Shown here: one piece after another, positions 1 to 9,886 of the stretch
How the letters are laid out: each line of letters opens with the position of its first letter
Position numbering within the stretch: the stretch's first letter is position 1
NCBI RefSeq assembly: GCF_000485595.1
Contig: NW_014577076.1
Location: 778,822-801,876, forward strand
Direction of reading: 5' to 3'
Length of the DNA stretch: 23,055 nt
From: Priapulus caudatus
Lineage: Eukaryota; Priapulida; Priapulimorpha; Priapulimorphida; Priapulidae
Made by a program: the position numbers and the translations under genes
Notes under the pieces: model-generated
The model's input: the letters and a program-made list of their open reading frames with translations, nothing else
Told to the model about the DNA's origin: nothing
Databases searched by the model: none

Positions 1-52
<52 letters not shown>

Positions 53-87
53 TGTGTGCGCGCGCGCGTGCGTGCGTGCGTGTGTGT
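1..87. repeat. Alternating TG/CG microsatellite, first copy
   Basis: An unbroken run of alternating pyrimidine and purine: a long TG tract with one TA step, then CG, then three TGCG units, then TG again. The window begins inside it, so its true length is unknown. Such DNA can adopt the Z form under negative supercoiling (known property, not shown here). The open frames of Cys-Val across it are translation of the repeat and not a gene. Confidence 0.97.
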
Positions 88-162
88 CGAGAAAGAGAGA
101 GGGAGAAAGGGAGTTTTTTGTTGTTTATGAAAATTTCCAATTTTATGGTTTTATCAAATTAA

Positions 163-164
<2 letters not shown>

Positions 165-230
<66 letters not shown>

Positions 231-251
231 CGTGCGTGCGTGCGTGTGTGT
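165..251. repeat. Alternating TG/CG microsatellite, second copy
   Basis: A second 87-bp alternating tract with the same internal order as the first (TG, CG, TGCG, TG). The 77 bp between the two tracts are AT-rich with a GA-rich start. The shared order suggests local duplication, although convergent slippage is possible. A CT-rich stretch follows at 259-300. Confidence 0.97.
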
Positions 252-340
252 CTACCGCCTTCTCTCTTTCTCTCTCTCACCATCTGCCTCTCTATATCTA
301 TCTGCTTTGATGATCATTAATAAAGCGAGATGGGCGATGC

Positions 341-420
341 AGAGAGAGAGAGAGAGAGAGAGAGTGCGTGCGCGAAAGAGAGAGACCGAGTGAGGGGGAG
401 TGAGGGAGAGAGAGCAGTAG
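341..420. repeat. (AG)n microsatellite and flanking GA-rich DNA
   Basis: Twelve perfect AG units (341-364) followed by impure GA-rich sequence to about 415. Purine-only runs like this can form mirror-repeat triplexes. No coding signal. Confidence 0.93.
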
Positions 421-1283
421 CCGTGATTAGCGGCGCAAACGTGCACATTAACCGCACGCAGCTCTCGCACGCGCGGTCTATGCGGCCGAACGGTGAGCGC
501 GCGCCAAAGCTGGCAAGCGCGCAAAATGGCTCGAAATAAGATTTGGACTTGGATGAAGACTGATCGTGATTAATTTGCTCTGCTTGTACGTGCGTGAGAA
601 CGACGAGAGCTGCTCACATCTGCGCATGCTCGGCTGCTGCGGGCGTGTGCGTGCGCTCTGTGCTTAGCTAGTTGTCTTAGTGCTGCAGCGTATTTAGTGA
701 TCCTAGAACTAGTGCGGATAGTGTGCTGTAATCCTGGGACTCAGCTAATGCTTAGTGCTCCTACTGTTAATTTACTGCATCTGCAGTTTAGCTCGTGTTC
801 CTCCTTAATTAGCTAGTACCCACAGAGCTTATCTAGTACCCACAAGGGTTTGGCAAGTTCTTCCGGAGCTTAGCCGGTGAATCCCGTTCGCTGGGTGCTA
901 GTGTGCCACACTCTTCGCTATTGCTCCCAGTCTTGGGTGGTGGTCGTGTACTTGCCTAGACGTCCTCGTTGGTGATTATGTAGTGTATAAGCCTACACGT
1001 GTACAGCGTACATACTGGACCTATATAATTGACTATGTAGATCGTTTATCGCGTGGTAAACTAAGCACTGGGGTTAATTTATGAGTTGAACTGTATGTTG
1101 CAGACGATCGTGCGTCTTTAATGCGTCTTATTACATGGCTTCAAGCGTTGAAGTTATTAGATCACATCTTAGCTAAAAATTGAAAAAGAACTGAGCTAAA
1201 AAGAGCTTCAGGAAGGAAAACACGCGCTTTTAATAAGAAACATGTTCTACCAATCTTACCCGAGAGGAAGTTTCCGAGGATGG
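421..1283. other. Non-coding stretch, presumed intron
   Basis: No open frame with recognisable protein content and no RNA gene signal seen. One small item is a 12-bp direct repeat, CTAGTACCCACA, at 813-824 and 833-844. The stretch lies upstream of the first FHA exon and is presumed to be part of the preceding intron, but no upstream exon of the gene is visible to prove it. Confidence 0.6.
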
Positions 1284-1337
1284 CTAATATCAGGGGTTAG
1301 TAATGACAAATTTGTCATTATTAACCCCTGCTAATAT
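1284..1337. mobile_element. 40-bp hAT-like palindrome with flanking direct repeat
   Basis: Positions 1291-1330 form a palindrome with no spacer: two 20-bp arms differing at one position (1300 G against 1321 T, a G-T wobble). The ends read CAGGGGTTA and TAACCCCTG. It is flanked by CTAATAT at 1284-1290 and 1331-1337; if the last G is given to the flank, the direct repeat becomes the 8 bp GCTAATAT. hAT-superfamily DNA transposons have CAGGGG-type ends and 8-bp target duplications, so a minimal internally deleted hAT end pair is the best reading. At 40 bp it is far shorter than usual non-autonomous elements, so it may instead be a remnant or a chance palindrome. Confidence 0.5.
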
Positions 1338-1408
1338 GTAGAGTCAATGTATAACTGTCATAGTAAAATGTATAACTCGGAAAATTTTATGCAAGAAAAA
1401 GGAAATTG

Positions 1409-1482
1409 GTGTATGTGTGCGCGCGTGCGTGCGTGTGTGTGGGTGCGCATGTGTGCGTACACGGGCATATGTGTTTGCGCAC
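1409..1482. repeat. Imperfect TG/CG alternating tract
   Basis: A GT- and GC-rich tract with interruptions (TGCGCGCGTGCG, then GTGGGTGCGCATG). It resembles the tracts at the window start but is degraded. No gene. Confidence 0.85.
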
Positions 1483-1689
1483 CTCATACCTGTTCACATT
1501 GATCGAAAATTATTAGTAAATTTAAACCCTAACAATAGATTGATGTTTTTTTGAAGGAATACTTTACTCTAGAATTTGAGAGTATATTATGATTGTAGAT
1601 TTAAAAATAATAGCACATACCTATAAATATCTATAATTACGTATTCACGTTTGTCATAAAACAACATTGAATTTTGAAATCTTCATTTT

Positions 1690-2023
1690 TGGGCGCTGAC
1701 ATGACACCCGCGCCTGTGCTGCCACCCTGAAAAAGTTGCGCATTTGCCAAAATATTTTGCACGTTACAGACCGAGGGCTAATCACAAAAGTCCAATTTTA
1801 TTTATACCTAAATGCTATTTAACCGAACGATATTCATTTAGGACAAATTTATCCATATTATAACTGAAACTATATGTCGTTTATAAGATATTGCAATCCT
1901 TCTGCTTTTAAATTAATAAATAAGAAACACCCTCGGTATGTAGCCTGCGGCCGAAACGTTGCTTTGCGCAACTTTTCAGTGGGTGCGCTGCCGGTGGCGC
2001 CACCGTCGTTGTAAGCAACGACG
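1690..2023. mobile_element. Candidate inverted-repeat element (MITE-like)
   Basis: Two arms of about 80 bp face each other around a 152-bp AT-rich centre. The left arm (about 1696-1777) and the reverse complement of the right arm (1930-about 2011) share, in order, a CGCC-rich start, CTGAAAA(A)GTTGCGCA, and the inner end CCGAGGG (1771-1777) against CCCTCGG (1930-1936). The right arm carries two further small palindromes: CGGTGGCGCCACCG (1992-2005) and CGTCGTTG-TAAG-CAACGACG (2004-2023). No open frame lies inside, as expected for a non-autonomous element. I could not find a convincing target-site duplication, so the outer limits are approximate. Confidence 0.4.
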
Positions 2024-2262
2024 TATAGCCGTCAGTTGTAAAACATTTTTTTTAAATATTTCAAATAAATATTGAACCATAAAACTTTTTATGAAGCGTA
2101 ATTTTAACCTAAATCAACTGAAAATAACCCTAGAACCTAGAGTCAAGTATTCCACATCACAGACAATAATTTTTTTTATTTATGTGCATGCACCAGTTAG
2201 GGTGACCAGCAGACTTTAATTTCTCATCGGGGTATTTCTATAATAATGAGCTATTGCCGAGC

Positions 2263-2283
2263 TATATATATATATATATATAA
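2263..2283. repeat. (TA)n microsatellite
   Basis: About ten TA units without interruption. No coding or RNA signal nearby. Confidence 0.95.
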
Positions 2284-2454
2284 TAACGCCTCCTGGCGAT
2301 AGATATCGTGCTTGCCTAGGCTATAGCCGCAAACATTGACATAGTAATGCATTCCGCGCTCACATCCTAGCGCATGCGACCAGCTTGTACGTATGTACAA
2401 GATGTACATGTATGTAGATAGACCCGTGTATGAATGCTGCGGGCACACGAGTAC

Positions 2455-2502
2455 GCGCTCATACACGCACGCACTCGGGCACGCGCGCACGCAGACACGC
2501 AT
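2455..2502. repeat. CA/CG-rich alternating tract
   Basis: Imperfect ACGC and CACG repeats, the opposite-strand equivalent of the TGCG tracts seen elsewhere in this window. Confidence 0.8.
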
Positions 2503-3337
2503 CCGACTAAATCTCGATGCGTTTCAGCGGTGCCTGGGGTGACACTAGTCTTTCCCCGTGGTAGTGAATCGTCAGCAGATAATTGTCATGTATTCTAAAC
2601 AGCTATTCGTCATCGTTAGTAAAACTACATGGGGTCAAAACTGACATCCACTACTCGCAAGCACGTGAACATTACTTACGTTCATCACGTTCGTTAATAT
2701 CTCTACTTAAAATCGTTACCTCTCAAATAAATTCAGAAATAACAACATGTAGACAAATTAGGTCTCACCTCCCTATATTAGCGTAAATATTACTGATTAC
2801 GCCTGCATTAAAATTGCCACGAGTCTGTGCTGTTATACGCTACAAAACAGCAAATAAACAGCAAACATGAGCTTGCATTCCTGAGGTTCGCAAAAATGAG
2901 GAGATGCGGAAGGATGATAGGCACATAGGATCCCGCTTCAGCCCTTCTAAACTCATGGAGCTTAGAGAGGGCCGGGCAGAGATAGAATCCAAGGGCGATT
3001 TTCCGTCAACCTGAATTTCCGCAATTGGAAATTGAATAATCGTAACATAAAAGTTAGGTGGACCAAAACATGACTGATTAACACCCAAATTTGATAGATA
3101 GATATATATATATAATATATCAGGTATACCAAATAGGTCAATATCTGCCATGCGCGGAGCGCTTGTATGTCAATTAAAATAACAAACCTAAAGGTGGGAT
3201 CCCAGATATAGAAATCTGACAAGAATTCTTCTTCACGCGAATTGTGGACCGTTTTCGCATTTGTGGAATTGTCTTAGGTTAGGTGTAAGACAGGGATATG
3301 ATTTTGTGTGAAGGATGTGAGTCATGCATCGTTCACC
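2503..3337. other. Non-coding stretch, presumed intron
   Basis: AT-rich unique sequence with stops in all frames at ordinary spacing. The only simple repeat is a GATA/TA tract at about 3094-3118. No exon, RNA gene or element end recognised. Confidence 0.6.
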
Positions 3338-3467
3338 CACGTGAAAACGATTGTAAGCTGTCGCGTAATGCATTTTCAATTACATACGAGTTGAAAGCGA
3401 CTCGTGCTGTTGGTGAATTGTACGTTTTTGCTGCATTACGTTGCATGCTCGAACGTTATATTACGTG
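3338..3467. repeat. Imperfect foldback (nested inverted repeats)
   Basis: Several inverted matches nest around one centre: ACGAGT (3386-3391) with ACTCGT (3400-3405) and an 8-nt loop; CAATT (3377-3381) with AATTG (3416-3420); CGTAATGCA (3364-3372) with TGCATTACG (3432-3440); and, more loosely, CACGTG... (3338 on) with ...CGTTATATTACGTG (3454-3467). The right arm carries two short insertions. The order suggests a decayed inverted-repeat element or a long RNA hairpin. No expression evidence is available. Confidence 0.4.
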
Positions 3468-4072
3468 CGAGTAATTCGCCGGCCGTGTCCACGCAAGAGA
3501 ACGCAAATAACTCGGCATATGAGTTTATTCGAAATAATAAATTTATATTTGCAAACCAGATTTAAAAAAACCGATAGAAGGTTTCTATGCGCTTCGCAGT
3601 TTTTACCGCATCGTACATAATCCCGTTATAATTGCGCGCCGAGGATTTCTATTAGCAGTTAGATGCGCTGTAAATGTTGAAGCCTTCGTGTCCGGTTATC
3701 GTGATTTCCACATTCATGCGGGAATTGATTCGTCGACGCGTGAATTGCGGCAAGCAACGGCGCTTCTAGCGCATGTCGTCCGCTTGTAATCACCTTGTTC
3801 GTGCGTGCGTGCGTGCGTGCGTGCGTTCGTTTGTTCGTGCGCTTTTCCGTCCGATCGTTCATTTGCTCAATCGTTTGTTCGTTTGCGCGGTGACATCGGC
3901 CGCATGTTTCCGTATTTTTGACGTTCTGTTATTTTTACTGCTGATTTAATGATGTCACTGTAACGATGGGTAACGTTGAGAAATTGCACGATATGTGCGT
4001 GGCTCTACTGCGTCTACCTGCGCACTTACCTGTCCACCTGTACAACTGTACCCATGTGCTTATGCAGGTGTG

Positions 4073-4077
<5 letters not shown>
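3468..4077. repeat. Non-coding stretch with (TGCG)n microsatellite
   Basis: Unique AT-rich DNA with one clear repeat, six and a half GTGC units at 3801-3826, followed by a TTCG/TTTG-rich stretch to about 3890. No gene seen. The Thr-His-Ala-Arg open frame on the minus strand is translation of the tetranucleotide. Confidence 0.75.

Positions 4078-4129
<52 letters not shown>
4078..4129. repeat. Compound (TA)n(TG)n microsatellite
   Basis: About sixteen TA units run directly into nine TG units. The change of unit without a break is typical of a compound dinucleotide locus. Sequence from 4130 to 4457 shows no gene. Confidence 0.96.
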
Positions 4130-4457
4130 AATATGTACGTTTAGCGGCGCGGCGCGGGCGCGCAGGCGTGTTTGTGTAATGCCTTTCAGCGACTGTTTAG
4201 TACGTCGGTTGTTTCGGCGTGTAAATTTATATGCTGTCATCTATGACGTGAGAATGGCCAGGTTCGGGCTGCCGTGTTTGCGCACAGCGCAGCTGCTCGC
4301 CTAGGAAAACACGCACGGCCGTCGGCGATTAATAAATAAAAACGGCACATTAGATAGGGATGCCCAACTGATAGGATAAATCAGTAATGTTAATAAATTA
4401 GTGTGGGTCAACACTCTATCACCCGCGGCCGAAGAACAAGGCACTAGAGCCCAGAAA

Positions 4458-5151
4458 CTCCTGGGAGAGAGAGAGAGAAGAGAGAGACTGAGAGAGAGAG
4501 AGGAGAGAGAGAGAGAGAGGAGCCCGCCAGAGAGAGAGAGCGAGGGGTAGCGGAAGATACGGAGAGAAGAGGAAGAGAGAGAAGGGCGGGATGAGTGAGT
4601 GGGCTGGATGGATGGATGGATGGATGAGAGCGATGATGAATGGATGAGTGAGGGATGAAGGCTGGAGGATGGATGGAGGGATGGATGGATGATGATGGAG
4701 ATGGAGGTCGATGAAGGAATGAGTGATGGTTGTGATGGATGGCATTGTGTATGGATGTGGCATGGATGTGATTGATGGCAATGATGATGAGACTGGTGAG
4801 AATGTGAAGTTGATGGGCAGTATAAGGCGGGATGGAGTGGATGGAAGGGAGTGAGATGAAGGAATGATGGATGGGATGCGAGTGGGTTGGTGGTGTTTTG
4901 GGCGGATGGATGTTAGCGTTGATGGAATAAGCATAAGATAAGAACAGATAGAAGAAGTTGCATATAAATATAATACTATATATATATAATACATAGTATA
5001 TGTTATGTAAGAGAGAGAGAGAGAGAGAGAATAGATAGACGGACACGATAGATACATGGCATGGACTGGATGAACGACGACGACGGCACGTACGACGGAC
5101 GACGGATGATGACTAGAAAGAGGTAGCGAGAGAGAGAGAGGGAGAAGAGAT

Positions 5152-5189
<38 letters not shown>
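4458..5189. repeat. C-poor simple-sequence block: GA tracts and GGAT/GATG repeats
   Basis: About 730 bp in which the plus strand is almost entirely G, A and T. It begins and ends with (GA)n tracts (4465-4545; 5010-5031; 5155-5188), has GGAT and GATG repeats with decay in the middle (about 4600-4930), a short TA tract near 4980 and an ACG/GAC triplet patch at 5072-5115. Two overlapping minus-strand open frames of about 200 codons (Ser, Leu, His, Pro and Ile rich) come from this composition and lack recognisable protein features, so I do not call them genes. Confidence 0.85.
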
Positions 5190-5191
<2 letters not shown>

Positions 5192-5819
5192 CGGCGGATA
5201 AAATTAGTAGGAAGTACTAGATATAAAATCGCGCTATATCTATCGCGCTAACTATCGCACTTCGCCCTGCCCTCCCGCAGCCGGTTATTAGGCAAGGACA
5301 ATACCATGTCATTCTCCACGGCTGATTTAGCAACTGCAGACGAGAGGCTTGCATGAGCTCATCCACGACGCTGTACCATGGTGTTTTTTAAGATTCAGTG
5401 ATGCGAAGACGCAAATCCATTAAGCCCAGCTGCATTCAATACACGGCGGGTGATCGGTGCAGCGGCAGCGGCAGCGCAGGAATCTGCACGCAGATCAAAA
5501 ACTCGCAGTAAATTTGAAGTCACGTCACACAGCGCGCGACAGATTTGCTCATCGCCGACAGAAAAGGGTCGGCGGCTTCAAAGCGCACCGCCTCGCGCAC
5601 AATCACCGCAGCGCTTTCCGTGTCACTGACCATCGATGGACGCGGGAGTTTTTTCTGCGGCCCTGTGTGACCCGCTGGTTGTGAAACTGTGAGCCCGCTA
5701 CCGCCTTCGCCCCCCCCCCCCGGCTGGCTGCCGTCACAGATGCGATCACCTTGTTCAGCAGACATGCAGTCAGACGTGCATGCAGTTACGGCAAGTGAGG
5801 TCAGCGTGTATGAGGAGTG
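5190..5819. other. Non-coding stretch with C12 homopolymer
   Basis: No exon or RNA gene recognised. A run of twelve C lies at 5710-5721. The short open frames on both strands at 5457-5765 have no recognisable domain. Confidence 0.6.
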
Positions 5820-6140
5820 CTGGAGGAGATGTGATGATGCTGGGAGAGAGATCCTGTGGCTGGTCGATGTATGGTGGTGGTGCGAGAGGGAATATTGCTG
5901 GAAGAGGGATGGCGATGCTAGAAGTGAGATTATAATTATGGAAGAGGGAGGTGGTGATGCTGGGAGAGGGATAGTGATGCTGGGAGAGGGATGGTGATAC
6001 TGGGAGAGGGATGGTGATGCTGGGAGAGGGATGGTGATGCTGGGAGAGGGATGGAGATGCTGGGAGAGGGATGGTGATGCTGGGAGAGGGATGGTGATGC
6101 TGGGAGAGGGATGGTGATACTGGGAGAGCTGGAGTGATGA
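5820..6140. repeat. 20-bp minisatellite (TGGGAGAGGGATGGTGATGC)
   Basis: Eight units of exactly 20 bp fill 5961-6120, differing only at single bases (ATAGTG, ATGGAG, GATAC variants). A decayed unit sits on each side (5941-5960 and 6121-6140) and looser copies reach back to about 5820. The minus-strand open frame rich in Pro, Ser and His repeats every 20 residues because 60 bp is three units; it is a by-product of the repeat. Confidence 0.95.
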
Positions 6141-7200
6141 TGCGGAAAGTTAGCCATGGTGGCCTTCATATGCAATCTCACGTCATCCAACCGGAATCAA
6201 TTTTCAGTGTGGAGTTTCGCGAGTTCCTGAGGCCCGGATTTCGCGTTTATGGCGATTTCGGGAAGAGACGACGATGATGTCTTTTTTGCCGTGGTTGTTG
6301 AGCTTGTTCTGTTTCGTGATGGTGTGTAAGGGCTTTTGTGTAGTGAAGCCATGTATGCGGGATGCAGATATCAGCTGCCGTGCACGTTTCATGTTATTGC
6401 TGAAATTATTTCTCTTGTGAACGAGCACGTGTCTAGCCAATGATGGCGATACGCATAACTCATTGAAATTCGTCGTCGATACGGAGAGAGAGAGCGCGCG
6501 CGAGAGAGAGTGTGTGTCGTAGCCTGTCTCTCTAGATCTCGTGTGGCTGTCTAAGTGAAGCCATGTGCAGCTGTCTGATTTTACGCATATAGGTGGTTGC
6601 CGTAGATGTTGGTTTGCGTGAGTGAGTGAGTTCGTATAGTGGAGTGGCTGTGGCGGAATCGTGTTAGTATGTATAATTACGCACGAAACGCATGCATCGC
6701 AATGTAAACGCTATTACAAAGGAGTGGTTCGAAGCGCCCACTGTCATATTCAGCGCATGCATTATTTGTTTGGTTATTGAATTATTACGTTGCGGGAGGA
6801 GCCGGTGTTCGTGTGGCACCGTGAGATCGATACTGGTGTTTTTAAAACGCGTACACACGTTAATGGCGTCGCGCGGGGCATACTGAATACAGGTCACATA
6901 CACCACGCTGAACCACGTTTCCCCTTAAGCTCACTTGTTCTCTGCCGGAGTAGCAGCAGCACGTTAGAAGCCCTGATTTACAATAGCAACTAATGATGAG
7001 TAATGTTTGCGTTGAGAGAAAGAGAGAAAGAGTGAGTGAAATGTAATGTTTTCAGCGTCTTGCTGTGAGTCGCGGGAAATAGCTGCGACATAAGCGTCAG
7101 TCATTCTCGAGCTAATTATGAAAAATTGTGTTTTCATTGCACGTCTCCACCCTCTCCCCACTGTACACACGCACGCAGCCACATACATAAGCATGTACCC
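6141..7200. other. Non-coding stretch with small GA, CG and CA tracts
   Basis: Unique sequence with a GA/CG/TG patch at 6483-6518, a GA patch at 7016-7035 and CA-rich DNA just before 7201. No exon recognised. Short open frames at 6664-6993 overlap on both strands and match nothing I know. Confidence 0.6.
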
Positions 7201-7201
7201 A

Positions 7202-7232
<31 letters not shown>
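7201..7232. repeat. (ACGC)8 microsatellite
   Basis: Eight perfect ACGC units. It is the reverse-strand form of the TGCG repeat found at 3801-3826 and inside the tracts at 69-87 and 233-247. Confidence 0.97.
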
Positions 7233-7233
<1 letters not shown>

Positions 7234-8386
7234 GGCTCCTCTCTAATGACCGGGCTGTTTAAGTGCATGCAAAATTCGTTTCTATTGGCTAAAAGCTCCG
7301 GGATTTTCACGGTGAACGTTTTAAGTGGGCTGGGCCGAGTGGTTTGTCAATCATCAAGTGTCGGTTGACGGGGAGCAATGTTATTGAAATTGTTTTTGAA
7401 GCACGTGATTGGATTGCTATGAGCTTTATAAAGTGGATCATTTATCATCACGTGTCAGCTAAAGTGCACGCGTCTAGTAGGGGGGGGGGGGCTTGATCAG
7501 TAAATTTTCGCCTGCATGCATACAGGTGTCAAGTTGTACGATGCATTGCCAGTATAATCAACCTAGTGTCCCCCGACCGAGCAGTCAACGAAGTTACTGT
7601 TAGGTGGAGACAACGGTTCCTGCAATTTTTTGGCCTAGTGCACGTGACGTTGCCTCTAATATATTGCTATTGGATCCCACCTTGGTGTAGCCCTCAATGA
7701 GAGATCTCAGCATATGCTTTCTTGCGTGTAACCACCCTAACTGTGATGCCATGAATGCTGGCTGTAACCATGCCAACTGTAACTGCGGCTTACCTGATCC
7801 GTAGCCTGGGCCCTCAGCCCTCTCAACGCTGCTCACCGACATTGATCCGACAAAAGATACTATTACAAAGTCAATTACATTTAAATAGCGCAGATGATAT
7901 GCTAATGGGATTTGTCTCGTAAGTAATTATGTTTTTGACATTCCATGCTAAAAGCTGGTTGCGCGCACTATGGCTTCTGCTCAGAGTTCTAAACTTTTAT
8001 CAGTGTCATTCTCTAGTGGCATTGAGAACGGGTCATGTTTTATTTACGGCAGATATACGTGTCCGCGCGCTGCCGACATTGGTGCTTGGTCTGCTGAGAG
8101 GCAGTTACAACGCTGTTGGCACGAGTGCGCGTTCTCTCTTTCGCCATGCAGCACTTCCCATGGGATGCTGTGAATCCTAATCCACTTGCTCCTATGGTTA
8201 GGGGAGGTCGTCGTTTCAGTAGCTCTCACTTATAGTACTCTTAGGCCATGGTCCGGCCATAATGAGTGAAGTGAATCCAAGAGAGGTCGGGCATTCCACC
8301 GTCTTATCCGTTTCTTCGCTTAACTTAAATGTTAGGTATATCTGTTGGTGAACTCCGTAAGTACAAGCCGTATATTTGTCTTACAG
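7233..8386. other. Presumed intron preceding FHA exon 1, with G12 homopolymer
   Basis: A run of twelve G lies at 7480-7491. Nothing else repetitive stands out. The intron ends in a good acceptor: a pyrimidine-leaning stretch and TTACAG ending at 8386. Its 5' donor is outside the window or not recognisable, so the preceding exon is unidentified. The short plus-strand open frames at 7929-8180 show no kinesin features. Confidence 0.65.
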
Positions 8387-8523
8387 GATCACACGCTAGT
8401 GGGCGGTCCCAATGCCCCCGTGGAGCAGGACATACAGCTCAGTGGCCTGGGCATCATGCCAGAGCACTGCATCGTTGACATCGTTGATGGAGATGTCTTC
8501 ATGTCACCACTGGAGGGCGCTAG
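8387..8523 (+). CDS. KIF13: KIF13-family kinesin, internal exon: N-terminal half of FHA domain
   Basis: An internal exon of 137 nt: 45 codons plus two bases, read from GAT. The peptide runs from DHTLVGG through QDIQLSG and GIMPEHC to SPLEGA. In kinesin-3 motors the FHA domain follows the motor and neck. The segment LVGG...QDIQL...PEHC corresponds to the first FHA strands with the conserved glycine and histidine positions, and the DHT...QDIQL...PEHC wording is characteristic of KIF13A/KIF13B and insect Khc-73 as against KIF1 or KIF16. The acceptor is TTACAG before 8387 and the donor is AG|GTGAGT at 8522-8529. The upstream intron is phase 0 and the downstream one phase 2. KIF13 motors carry vesicles along microtubules toward plus ends, and the KIF13B FHA domain is known to bind centaurin-alpha1. 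Retaining the downstream intron would give a stop after one more codon. Confidence 0.93.
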
Positions 8524-8529
8524 GTGAGT

Positions 8530-9886
8530 CACTCGTCTATATATTGCCGTCACTGATCTACAATAACTGGATAATGCATTGTCCCATCACCGCAGTGCAA
8601 ACAAGCAGTGTCACCTCGCCACCATGTTGGTTGATCAGCAATCGAGTAAGCGCTTGTTAACTCCACATTGTTAATAAATGCTGGGAACTCGACTTCTGTA
8701 CAAATACACACTGACCAATATAACAGCCAAATGACATCAGGATTCACACAATTCCCCCGATACTCGCTTCAGTTGTTCTGTATGGGTCAGCGGTCGTTGC
8801 ACGGGGAAGGAAGGGCCCACTGCTTTGGCTGGTTGTGGCGAGATGCATGGAAATCCATATCTGCTTGCCACTTACTATTCTTAGTGCGTGTTGGCAACAG
8901 CCTCTCAGAATCTATAGCTGTGTATTTGAGAGCTTTTAATTACCACGCTTAATACCATGTGTTTCCTTTATGTCGGTGGGCGACAATGCTTAGAACTGCG
9001 TTTAAAAGCGTTTTTCGAGCGATTTAGCTGAGAACGCGGACAAATAAGTTATCGTGACATTTACGAGGCATTTCTTCGTATAGTTGCGTTTATCAGCGGT
9101 CTTCGCATTGCGACAGCTAAGTGATTTTTTACACTCGTTGTTCCGTAATGGCGGCTGTTGTGCACAGCCGGCGTCGCTGCGTCTTATCACCTGCTGTGTG
9201 TATAGCGATTTATCACAATTACTCATGTTATAATATACGTGTACACTCAGTGGTACGTTATACGAGAATTTGAATAGCGTGTAGATGGGGGTTGTACATT
9301 GACTTTATTTGTTACCCACGCTGGTTGTGGAATCTTGTAAACGTAACGAACATGCGACTGAAGGAGATGCGTGTTGTGCATAAGTGTAAGTGTAATTGAA
9401 CCAGTTAGACTTGATACTGTCCCGCAGATCTTAACTGAATTAATGGCAATCTTGTCTGATTAAGTCCTTATCATGGATGCTTCTATCGCGTGCGTGGGAA
9501 GGCCCTAAACCCACACGCAGACGTCGCACACATACTACAGGAGCAGTCGTTCCGTACTAACTCGGCAGCGGGATAATTGTGTTAGAAGAGTATTGTGTTA
9601 GCGGAATTAAGTGCTCGTGAAGAGAGGACCTTTAGATTGTATGCTTTTGAAATGAGGCGTTTCGTCACCCCTGAACACACCGCGGCAGTTCGAATCTAAA
9701 ATTTTGCTATCACTACAGTGCCTCCGGTCACGTGACAGATCGAGCTAATGTCGGCGGAAATTGCATTGTCGCATGATTTACACCGAAATATATTCCGTAA
9801 TAAATGTCGCATTATCAGAGTTTGTGCTATGGAGTGGCGAGCGTAATTTCAATTGCTGCAGGGGAAATGAAGTACGTTGCAGGCAT
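8530..9886. other. Unique intron sequence, no gene seen
   Basis: Ordinary mixed-composition sequence between FHA exon 1 and the 14-bp array. An open frame of 94 codons at 8668-8952 has no recognisable domain. No repeats of note. Confidence 0.6.

Noticed and set aside
4419-5057. Minus-strand open frames of 212 and 200 codons
   Set aside because: Two overlapping frames are both open because the strand is C-poor simple repeat; the peptides are low-complexity Ser/Leu/His/Pro/Ile.
8356-8362. Donor-like CGTAAGT just before FHA exon 1
   Set aside because: An intron from here to the acceptor at 8386 would be only 30 nt, too short to splice, and no exon precedes it.
8345-8386. Extension of the FHA exon upstream to an ATG at 8345
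   Set aside because: The sequence before 8387 ends in a good splice acceptor, and the peptide before DHT has no kinesin similarity; the FHA domain is internal in this family.
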